Below are positions 34,047 to 40,945 of a stretch of DNA of 64,000 nt, one piece after another. The notes under the pieces were generated by a model, which did not search any database, had not been told where the DNA came from, and worked only from the letters and a program-made list of their open reading frames with translations. The DNA comes from Bacillota bacterium. GTDB taxonomy: Bacteria; Bacillota; Clostridia; Tissierellales; Sedimentibacteraceae. The stretch spans positions 1 to 64,000 of the forward strand of contig JAEWJT010000004.1 in NCBI GenBank assembly GCA_023386345.1, read 5' to 3'. How positions within the stretch are numbered: the stretch's first letter is position 1; each line of letters starts with the position of its first letter. The position numbers and the translations under genes are program-made.

Positions 34047-34991
34047 ATGATAAGAACATCAATTTGTGAGCTTTTAAATATTAAGTACCCTATATTTCAA
34101 GGCGGTATGGCATGGATTGCTGATGGTAATCTTGCGGGAGCAGTATCTGCTGCTGGAGGACTTGGAATAATAGCCGCAATGAATGCAGGAACAGATTATT
34201 TAAGAGAACAGATTAATATTGCAAGAAAAATAACTGATAAGCCTTTTGGTGTAAATATTATGCTCATGAGTCCCCATGCAGATGAAATATCCGACATTGT
34301 AATAGAAGAAAAAATACCTGTTGTCGTAACTGGTGCCGGTAATCCTGCTAAGTACATAAAAAAATGGATTGAAGCAGGAATTAAGGTCATACCTGTTGTA
34401 GCCTCTGTTGCTTTGGCAAAGCTTGTTGAAAGAGCAGGAGCCTGTGCTGTCGTAGCTGAGGGAGGAGAAAGCGGTGGTCATGTAGGTGATCTTACAACCA
34501 TGAGCTTAGTTCCTCAAGTATGTGATGCGGTAAATATACCAGTCATAGCGGCTGGCGGAATAGCAGATGGCAGAGGTGTATGTGCTTCTTTCATGCTTGG
34601 TGCTCAGGGCGTACAGCTAGGTACACGCTTCCTTGTAGCAAAGGAGTGTTCAGTACATCAGATTTATAAGGATAAAGTTATTAAAGCCACTGATATTTCA
34701 ACAATAGTTACAGGCAAAAGACTTGGTCATCCTGTCAGGAGCTTAAAAACAGCATTTTCTAAGGAGTACTACAAAGCAGAATATTCTGATATATCAAATG
34801 ATGATTTAGAAGCTATGGCAGCAGGAACACTTAGACTTGCAGCAATTGAGGGTGATGAAAAAAGAGGTTGTTTTTTAGCAGGTCAAATTGCTGGAATGGT
34901 TAATAAGGAACAGAGTGCAGCTGAAATAATTAACGAGATATTTGAAGAAGCTCAAATTATTTTAAGTGGGGCAAAAAATTTAATAAAATGA
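34047..34991 (+). CDS. fabK: Enoyl-ACP reductase II, FMN-dependent
   Basis: Catalyses the last step of each elongation cycle, reducing trans-2-enoyl-ACP with NAD(P)H and FMN. A 314-residue TIM-barrel protein of the nitronate monooxygenase-like family. Typical segments are YPIFQGGMAWIADGNLAGAV, VVAEGGESGGHVG and IPVIAAGGIADGRG, where the GG pairs bind the FMN phosphate. No fabI or fabL gene is present in the cluster, so FabK is the enoyl reductase here; this type is insensitive to triclosan. SD AAGG lies upstream. Followed by the structured start of fabD. Confidence 0.95.
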   Translation: MIRTSICELLNIKYPIFQGGMAWIADGNLAGAVSAAGGLGIIAAMNAGTDYLREQINIARKITDKPFGVNIMLMSPHADEISDIVIEEKIPVVVTGAGNPAKYIKKWIEAGIKVIPVVASVALAKLVERAGACAVVAEGGESGGHVGDLTTMSLVPQVCDAVNIPVIAAGGIADGRGVCASFMLGAQGVQLGTRFLVAKECSVHQIYKDKVIKATDISTIVTGKRLGHPVRSLKTAFSKEYYKAEYSDISNDDLEAMAAGTLRLAAIEGDEKRGCFLAGQIAGMVNKEQSAAEIINEIFEEAQIILSGAKNLIK

Positions 34992-34999
34992 AAAATAAT

Positions 35000-35076
35000 G
35001 AAAGGATATGCACTGATATTTGGTATTTCTTGAAATGAAAGTAGATTTCTTGTGAAATCAGTGCATGGGCATATAA
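35000..35076 (+). promoter_or_regulatory. Hairpin-bridged ribosome binding site of fabD
   Basis: SD GAAAGGA (35000-35006) is 70 nt from the ATG at 35077. TATGCACTGAT (35007-35017) pairs with ATCAGTGCATG (35057-35067) over 11 bp, starting right after the SD and ending exactly 9 nt before the ATG, as in fabH. The loop sequence differs from that of fabH, while the flanks AATAATGAAAGGATATGCAC and GTGCATGG-CATATAAATG are nearly identical. Confidence 0.78.
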
Positions 35077-35994
35077 ATGGGTAAAATAGCGTTTTTATTT
35101 TCAGGTCAAGGGGCACAGTATAGCGGAATGGGCTTGGATTTATACAATAACAGTCCAATAGCAAAAGAATTGTTTGAGCAATTAGAAATAATTAAATCCG
35201 GAAATATGGAATTGTGTTTTGTAGGAACAAAGGAAGAATTGACTAAAACAATAAACACTCAGCCATGTCTTTACAGCGTCGATTTAGCAGCGGCACTATC
35301 CTTGAAGTCAAGTGGTATAAATGCTGATGTAGTAGCTGGGTTTTCACTTGGAGAGCTTGCGGCATTGAGCTTTGCCGGCAGTATGAGCTATATGGATGGA
35401 TTTAAAATAGTGTGTAAACGTGGTGAATATATGCAGTCTGCCGGAGATGAACGTGAAAGCTCAATGATGGCAGTTTTAAAGCTCGATAATGAAACTGTAG
35501 AAAGCTTATGCAAAAAGTATAATGAAGTATATCCGGTTAATTACAATTATCCGGGTCAGCTTGTAGTTTCGGGCTTGAAATCTGAAATGGAATTATTTAA
35601 GCTTGATGTAAAAGAAGCTGGAGGTAAAGCACTTCCTCTTAGTGTAAGCGGAGCTTTTCATTCTCCTTTTATGCTGTCGGCAGAAAAAAGATTTAAAGAA
35701 TATCTTAAGGACTTTGAGTTTGATATTCCCAAAATACCTGTGTACTCAAATTGTACAGCTGTGCCTTACAATCATAATGTTTCAGAGCTATTATCTAAAC
35801 AGCTTATGAATCCTGTTTTATGGCAGAAATCAGTTGAAAACATGATAAATGACGGAGTAGATACCTTTATAGAGGTCGGAGTAGGAAAAACCCTTAGTGG
35901 ATTTATATCAAAAATATCCGAGCATGTGTCTGTTTATAATGTAGAGGATATGGAAAGCATTGAAAATACTGTAAGGTCTTTAAAAAATGCTTAG
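35077..35994 (+). CDS. fabD: Malonyl-CoA:ACP transacylase
   Basis: Moves malonyl from CoA to ACP. The 305-residue protein has the acyl-enzyme serine in GFSLGELAAL and the catalytic histidine in SGAFHSPFM. It opens with IAFLFSGQGAQYSGMG, the family hallmark. The start ATG is clear from alignment and lies 9 nt after the base of a hairpin that carries the SD on its other side. It ends 1 nt after the next gene's SD begins (AGGAGG overlaps the stop), so fabG is tightly coupled. Confidence 0.96.
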   Translation: MGKIAFLFSGQGAQYSGMGLDLYNNSPIAKELFEQLEIIKSGNMELCFVGTKEELTKTINTQPCLYSVDLAAALSLKSSGINADVVAGFSLGELAALSFAGSMSYMDGFKIVCKRGEYMQSAGDERESSMMAVLKLDNETVESLCKKYNEVYPVNYNYPGQLVVSGLKSEMELFKLDVKEAGGKALPLSVSGAFHSPFMLSAEKRFKEYLKDFEFDIPKIPVYSNCTAVPYNHNVSELLSKQLMNPVLWQKSVENMINDGVDTFIEVGVGKTLSGFISKISEHVSVYNVEDMESIENTVRSLKNA

Positions 35995-36004
35995 GAGGCA
36001 AGAG

Positions 36005-36733
36005 ATGTTAAGAGGTAAAAAAGCTGTAATTACAGGTGGTTCAAGAGGTATAGGAAAGGCTATAGCCCTTAAACTCGCACAAAGCGGTGCAGACATAGCA
36101 ATTATATATTCCGGCAATGAGGAAAAGGCCTTAGAAACCTGTGCTGAAGCTGAAAGCTTTGGGGTAAAAGCATATAGCTTTAAATGTGATGTATCAGACT
36201 TTGCAAAAACAAAGCAAGTAGTTTCTGAAATAATAGAAAAATTAGAAACAATAGATATACTTGTTAATAATGCAGGTATAACAAAGGATAGTTTGATTTT
36301 ATCTATGAAAGAAGAAAGCTATGACTTAGTTTTAGATACGAATTTAAAAGGCGCATTTAATATGATAAAGCATTGTGCGAGTATATTTTTAAAGAAAAGA
36401 AGTGGCAAAATAATTAATATAAGCTCTATATCAGGTATTATCGGTAATGCAGGACAAGCAAATTATTCTGCATCAAAGGCTGGACTTATTGGCTTGACAA
36501 AATCTGTTGCTCGTGAGCTTTCGAGTAGAAATATATGCTGCAATGCTATCGCGCCAGGGTTTATAGAAACAGATATGACACAAAATATAGGCGATAATAA
36601 TCAGTTATTAAGTAGGATACCCCTTGGAGTTATGGGAAAACCAGAGGATGTGGCAAACTTAGCTGTATTTTTATGTACTGCTGACTATATAACTGGTGAG
36701 GTTATAAGAGTAGATGGCGGATTGGCAATGTAG
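36005..36733 (+). CDS. fabG: 3-oxoacyl-ACP reductase
   Basis: NADPH-dependent reduction of 3-ketoacyl-ACP, the second step of the cycle. A 242-residue short-chain dehydrogenase with the cofactor motif TGGSRGIGKA, NNAGIT and the catalytic Ser-Tyr-Lys (SSISG and YSASK). The ATG at 36005 is chosen: AGGAGG lies 6 nt before it. It ends with the usual FabG tail VIRVDGGLAM. The 123 nt after it contain two imperfect tandem copies of TATAAAAAGGC and then the structured start of fabF. Confidence 0.96.
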   Translation: MLRGKKAVITGGSRGIGKAIALKLAQSGADIAIIYSGNEEKALETCAEAESFGVKAYSFKCDVSDFAKTKQVVSEIIEKLETIDILVNNAGITKDSLILSMKEESYDLVLDTNLKGAFNMIKHCASIFLKKRSGKIINISSISGIIGNAGQANYSASKAGLIGLTKSVARELSSRNICCNAIAPGFIETDMTQNIGDNNQLLSRIPLGVMGKPEDVANLAVFLCTADYITGEVIRVDGGLAM

Positions 36734-36811
36734 AGTGTAGGCATAAAATTTTGTGCAATATAAAAAGGCAATTCAAAGTATAAAAAGGCGAATTTAAAAA
36801 GTAAGAATAAT

Positions 36812-36889
36812 GAAAGGATAAGCACTGAGAATATTCACAAGCATTTCGTAATTTTTGTGAAATCGGTGTATGGTATAAGCATAAAAAAT
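36812..36889 (+). promoter_or_regulatory. Hairpin-bridged ribosome binding site of fabF
   Basis: SD GAAAGGA (36812-36818) is 71 nt from the ATG at 36890. GCACTGA (36822-36828) pairs with TCGGTGT (36863-36869), keeping the stem with G-T pairs; the flanking pairs TA/TG continue it past one A-A mismatch to 36872. An inner stem TTCACAA/TTGTGAA extends it. The spacer to the ATG is 17 nt here, longer than the 9 nt in fabH and fabD. Confidence 0.65.
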
Positions 36890-38116
36890 ATGAAAAGAGT
36901 TGTTGTAACAGGATTAGGAGCGGTGACTCCTATAGGAAATGATGTTGCTAATTTTTGGCAATCTCTTATATCTGGAAAATGTGGTATAGCTCCTATAACT
37001 AAGTTTGATGCTACTACGTATAAGGTTAAGCTCGCAGCCGAAGTGAAGGATTTTGATGCGTCCTTATATATGGATAAAGGTGATATAAAAAAGAGCGATT
37101 TATTTTCACAATATGCTGTGGCAGCGGCAAGTCAAGCTGTTGCTGATAGTGGAATAGAAAATAATATAGATTCTGAAAGATTTGGAGTGTACTTTGGTTC
37201 TGGTATAGGTGGAATAGAAACATTTTCTACAGAAATGGAAAAATTAATATCTAAAGGAAATAGAAAAGTCTCCCCATATTTTATACCTATGCTAATATCA
37301 AATATGGCTTCTGGAAGCATAGCTATAAAATTTAAGGCTCAGGGTCCTTGCTTGCCGGTTGTAACTGCATGTGCTACAGGTACAAATGCAATAGGAGAGG
37401 CATTTAGAGCAATAAAGTTCGGCTATGCTGATGCTATAATAGCAGGAGGCTCAGAAGCCTCAATAGCACCAGTAGGAGTTGCAGGCTTTGATAATATGCT
37501 TGCTCTGAATACTTCTGATGATCCAAAGACAGCATCTATTCCATTTGACAAAAGACGTAGTGGATTTGTCATCGGAGAGGGTGCGGGAGCTTTGATACTG
37601 GAAGAATACGAGCATGCTGTAAATAGAGGAGCAAAAATATATGCAGAAGTCTGCGGATATGGATGCACCTGTGACGCACATCACATAACTGCTCCTAATC
37701 CAGAAGCACTTGGAGCATCAAGAGCTATAGCTATTGCGGTTGAAGAATCTAATATGAAAGATGAAGAAAGTATTTATATAAATGCCCACGGAACAAGCAC
37801 TCCACTCAATGATGTATCTGAGACAAAGGCAATAAAAAAAGCATTAGGTGATAAAGCATATAAGGCACTTGTAAGCTCAACTAAATCAATGACAGGACAT
37901 ATGCTTGGAGCTGCAGGGGCTGTTGAAGCAATAGCTTCAATATTAGCAATAAAAGAGGAAATTATACCTCCAACAATTGGCTTGTCTGAGCAAGACCCTG
38001 AATGTGATTTAGATTATGTTGCTAATGTTGCAAGAGAAAAGAAAGTTAATTTAGCTCTGTCTATATCCTTAGGATTTGGCGGACATAATGCCTGTGTTGC
38101 ATTTAAAAAAATATAA
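36890..38116 (+). CDS. fabF: 3-oxoacyl-ACP synthase II
   Basis: Condenses acyl-ACP with malonyl-ACP to lengthen the chain. A 408-residue thiolase-fold enzyme with the catalytic Cys in VTACATGTNA and the two histidines in NAHGTSTP and KSMTGHMLGAAGA. It begins MKRVVVTGLGAVTPIG, the standard FabF start; a longer frame from 36857 would run through the regulatory hairpin and is rejected. Two genes before the end of the fab cluster it keeps the usual order fabG-fabF-fabZ. Confidence 0.96.
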   Translation: MKRVVVTGLGAVTPIGNDVANFWQSLISGKCGIAPITKFDATTYKVKLAAEVKDFDASLYMDKGDIKKSDLFSQYAVAAASQAVADSGIENNIDSERFGVYFGSGIGGIETFSTEMEKLISKGNRKVSPYFIPMLISNMASGSIAIKFKAQGPCLPVVTACATGTNAIGEAFRAIKFGYADAIIAGGSEASIAPVGVAGFDNMLALNTSDDPKTASIPFDKRRSGFVIGEGAGALILEEYEHAVNRGAKIYAEVCGYGCTCDAHHITAPNPEALGASRAIAIAVEESNMKDEESIYINAHGTSTPLNDVSETKAIKKALGDKAYKALVSSTKSMTGHMLGAAGAVEAIASILAIKEEIIPPTIGLSEQDPECDLDYVANVAREKKVNLALSISLGFGGHNACVAFKKI

Positions 38117-38140
38117 AGAGGCTATTAGTAGGGTAGGTAT

Positions 38141-38572
38141 ATGGATATAGTTATGAACAAGGAAGAAATTAAAAATATAATTCCACACAGAGATTCAATG
38201 CTACTTTTAGATGAAGTAAAAATCAATGAAGAAGGAAAAGCAATAGGGATAAAAAACATAGTAGGTGATGAATGGTTTCTAAATGGACACTTTCCGGAAA
38301 ATCCCATTGTTCCTGGAGTTATACTATGTGAGATATTGGCTCAATCGGTATGTATCCTTTTGCCAAAAGAGAAATTAAACGGAGGTACACCGTATTTTAC
38401 AGGCTTAGATAAGGTACGCTTTAAATTACCAATAAAGCCCGGAGACACATTTATAACAGAGTGCGAAATCATAAAACAAAAATATCCATTTTTCTTTGCA
38501 AAGGGTAATGGATATGTAAATGACAAGCTTTGTATAAGTGCAGAATTTTCATTCGCAATAATAAATAATTAA
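38141..38572 (+). CDS. fabZ: 3-hydroxyacyl-ACP dehydratase
   Basis: Removes water from 3-hydroxyacyl-ACP, the third step of each cycle. Hot-dog fold protein of 143 residues with the active-site His and Glu in GHFPENPIVPGVILCEILAQ, and the family opening IIPHRDSMLLLDEV. The ATG at 38153 (139 residues) is an equally possible start because other FabZ proteins begin close to it. Last gene of the fab cluster; a terminator follows. The acetyl-CoA carboxylase genes that often follow fabZ are absent here. Confidence 0.94.
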   Translation: MDIVMNKEEIKNIIPHRDSMLLLDEVKINEEGKAIGIKNIVGDEWFLNGHFPENPIVPGVILCEILAQSVCILLPKEKLNGGTPYFTGLDKVRFKLPIKPGDTFITECEIIKQKYPFFFAKGNGYVNDKLCISAEFSFAIINN

Positions 38573-38598
38573 TTAATAATATAAATTTAATAATTCGA

Positions 38599-38634
38599 AA
38601 AACATACATTACTGATAGTTTTGTATGTTTTTTT
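38599..38634 (+). terminator. Terminator of the fab cluster
   Basis: A 10-bp stem AAAACATACA/TGTATGTTTT followed by a T-run. Confidence 0.8.
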
Positions 38635-38703
38635 ATTTATCCTACAAGAAATTATATAACTAATCAGCAACCATTCACATCGTTTGTAGTTATAATTTAT
38701 ATA

Positions 38704-38732
38704 TTGAAATTATACGGATATTCTTATATAAT
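38704..38732 (+). promoter_or_regulatory. Promoter of the LytTR two-component genes
   Basis: -35 TTGAAA (38704-38709), 17-nt spacer, -10 TATAAT (38727-38732). Confidence 0.65.
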
Positions 38733-38778
38733 ATATTTAGTATTTTTATATTAACATTAATATAAGGAAGTGACCGCT

Positions 38779-39516
38779 ATGCTGCATATTGCTATATGCG
38801 ACGACCAGCCAAGAGAATTGGAAGTCATCAACGAATACATAAAAGAATACCTTGAAACAAATACATTAGAAGCAGAGATTAAAGAGTTCTCACATCCCGA
38901 AAAATTAGTGACCACCATTGAAACTGAGAATTTTCATCTCTATATACTGGATATTGTTATGCCCATGGTAAATGGTTTGGAGTTAGGTAAGGAGATTCGT
39001 CGTTTTGATAGTAAAGCTCAAATTATCTATGCCACTACAGAACCACAATTTGCTTTGCAGGCCTATGCTGCAAGTCCTATAAACTATCTGATTAAACCGA
39101 TTGATAAGCAGCAGTTATACAATACGCTTGCTTTTGCTATCTCAAAAATAGACTTGTCAGAAGAACGTACTTTTACTGTAAAAACTGCTAATAGCTTAAG
39201 GGTGCTAAATTTATCTGATATTCTTTGCTGTGAATATTATAACCATGCTGTGAGCTTTACTCTTATAGGAGGTGAGGTGATAAGCAGCCGTACTATCCGA
39301 GAAAGCTTTGTGGAATATAGTTCACCTATTCTAAAGGATACTCGTTTTATAAAATGTCACACCTCATACATTGTTAACATGAGGAGGGTGGAGCGATTTG
39401 CAAAGGATAGCTTTACCCTACGAGGCGGAAAAATTATTCCTATTTCTGCAAAGCAATACCCTGCGGTAAGAGATATGTATATGGATTATTTGATGTCAAG
39501 GGAGAATTTGTCATGA
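38779..39516 (+). CDS. LytTR-family response regulator (AgrA-like)
   Basis: A 245-residue regulator. The receiver has acidic residues Asp8-Asp9, the phospho-acceptor Asp58 in YILDIVMP, Thr in ATTEP and Lys104 in LIKPI. The C-terminal LytTR DNA-binding domain (about 135-240) has the usual CEYYNHAVSFTL and FIKCHTSYIVNMRRVERF stretches. The ATG at 38779 is chosen because AAGGAAG lies 9 nt before it. It overlaps the kinase gene by 4 nt (ATGA), so the two are co-translated. Proteins of this kind control surface, bacteriocin or virulence genes; the SLH gene block downstream is a likely target. Confidence 0.93.
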   Translation: MLHIAICDDQPRELEVINEYIKEYLETNTLEAEIKEFSHPEKLVTTIETENFHLYILDIVMPMVNGLELGKEIRRFDSKAQIIYATTEPQFALQAYAASPINYLIKPIDKQQLYNTLAFAISKIDLSEERTFTVKTANSLRVLNLSDILCCEYYNHAVSFTLIGGEVISSRTIRESFVEYSSPILKDTRFIKCHTSYIVNMRRVERFAKDSFTLRGGKIIPISAKQYPAVRDMYMDYLMSRENLS

Positions 39517-40799
39517 GCGCAATTTTCCCTAACCTTTTGCGATCATTCATCACTGATGTTATGCTTATACTTTTGCTTTCTGTTATGGCAACGCCTAAAT
39601 ACAAAAGCAAATTTGTGTATGTTTTTGCAACAGCTATTATATTGTTTGTAAATGTCAGTGTGAACTATCACTTTTATCAAACAGAAAATTATACTGCTGT
39701 ATTTTATGTTGATCTTGCTATGCACTTAGTGATTATGATCGCCTTAAAGCCACTGTTTTCTGACAAAATCATGCAGTGGTGCTTCAGCTATATTACAATG
39801 CTAAATATTCTTATAGCAGTAATGTTTTTAAGTTATATACTTTCTGATATTTTTCCGAGGCCGATTTATGGAAATTCTTATTTACGTCTGATTTTATTTT
39901 CGATTATTATTTTTGTGTTTTATAAGAGGGTATCAAAGCTGTATCGAAATGTACTGGACTATTGGCACATATACATATTACCCGTTATTTCACTTCTGGC
40001 TTGCTTTTTAAGATATCTTTTCGGGGGTGATATTAGAGATATGCTGAGTAATAACTACATACCGCTTATTTTTCTCATCATTTTGGGCTTGTCAATATAT
40101 ATTTCTATTATCCATTCACTAAAAACTATAGCAAAGCAATATGCCATGCGTGAGGAAAATCACAAAATGCAGACAGAGAGGGAGTATCTGCAACTAGCCG
40201 CAAGCAATATGTCTCAAAGATTGGAGCTTATGGAAGAAGTGTCGGCACAAAATAGCCGTGCTGCCCATGATCGCCGACATTTTAATAATGTGCTTTTAAA
40301 CCTTTTAGAGCAAGGAAAAAGTGATGAAGTGACTACTTTATTGAAAAATCAAAATCAAATTGCATATAAAATAAGCAAAGTCTATTGCGAGAATCCTGTA
40401 GTTAATGCCGCTGTCTGCCACTATGTAAATATAGCAGAGCAGGCAGGTATTTCAACAAAAATTGAACTGGATATCCCAAGAGAGTTGACCGTAGATTCTT
40501 TGGAGCTTTCTATGGTTATATCAAATCTTTTGGAAAATGCAATTCAATCTTGTGGAAAGCTTATAGATATCTCTAGTCCATATCTTCGTTTTATCTGCCG
40601 AAATGTAGGGATGTTACTGTTAGAGATGGAAAATCCATGCACAGAGGGTACAAGACTTGATGATAACGGATATCCTTTTACCAGTCAAGAAGAACATGGC
40701 ATCGGTAGTAAGAGCGTTATTGCTTTTGTAAAAAAGTATGATGGTGAGCTAATGTATAAAATAGAAAATGGTATTTTTCGTGTACGAGTTGTGGTTTGA
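39513..40799 (+). CDS. AgrC-like sensor histidine kinase
   Basis: A 428-residue membrane kinase. About six hydrophobic segments fill residues 5-205, then a coiled region and the H-box HDRRHFNN (252-259) with His252 as the likely phosphorylation site, and a GHKL-type ATPase domain with NLLENAIQSC (N-box) and the glycine-rich HGIGSKSV. This architecture is that of HPK10 kinases such as AgrC and ComD, which sense peptide pheromones through the membrane domain. No agrB/agrD-like peptide genes are seen in the window, so the signal is unknown. Followed by a terminator with embedded repeats. Confidence 0.92.
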   Translation: MSAIFPNLLRSFITDVMLILLLSVMATPKYKSKFVYVFATAIILFVNVSVNYHFYQTENYTAVFYVDLAMHLVIMIALKPLFSDKIMQWCFSYITMLNILIAVMFLSYILSDIFPRPIYGNSYLRLILFSIIIFVFYKRVSKLYRNVLDYWHIYILPVISLLACFLRYLFGGDIRDMLSNNYIPLIFLIILGLSIYISIIHSLKTIAKQYAMREENHKMQTEREYLQLAASNMSQRLELMEEVSAQNSRAAHDRRHFNNVLLNLLEQGKSDEVTTLLKNQNQIAYKISKVYCENPVVNAAVCHYVNIAEQAGISTKIELDIPRELTVDSLELSMVISNLLENAIQSCGKLIDISSPYLRFICRNVGMLLLEMENPCTEGTRLDDNGYPFTSQEEHGIGSKSVIAFVKKYDGELMYKIENGIFRVRVVV

Positions 40800-40831
40800 T
40801 GATATGATAAATTTTGTTTGTCAAGAGTTAA

Positions 40832-40865
40832 TTTAAAGTGTAAAAATGAGCTTTTAAAGTGTAAA
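40832..40865 (+). promoter_or_regulatory. Direct repeats 21 bp apart, possible LytTR binding site
   Basis: The 13-mer TTTAAAGTGTAAA occurs at 40832-40844 and again at 40853-40865, exactly 21 bp apart. LytTR regulators such as AgrA bind pairs of 9-bp direct repeats with 12-bp spacers, which is the same period. The second copy lies in the loop of the terminator that follows the kinase gene, upstream of the metallophosphoesterase gene. Confidence 0.5.
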
Positions 40866-40880
40866 GGCTCATTTTTTGTT
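40842..40880 (+). terminator. Terminator after the two-component genes
   Basis: AAAATGAGC and GCTCATTTT pair around a 15-nt loop, and T-runs follow. Confidence 0.75.
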
Positions 40881-40945
40881 TTTTTTATGTTAATCTTAAT
40901 AGCGTAAATTTATAAAATATAATTGAATTATTGGAGGAAACAAAA

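Noticed and set aside
36857..36889. Longer start of fabF
   Set aside because: The extra residues are coded by the regulatory hairpin and are absent from FabF proteins.
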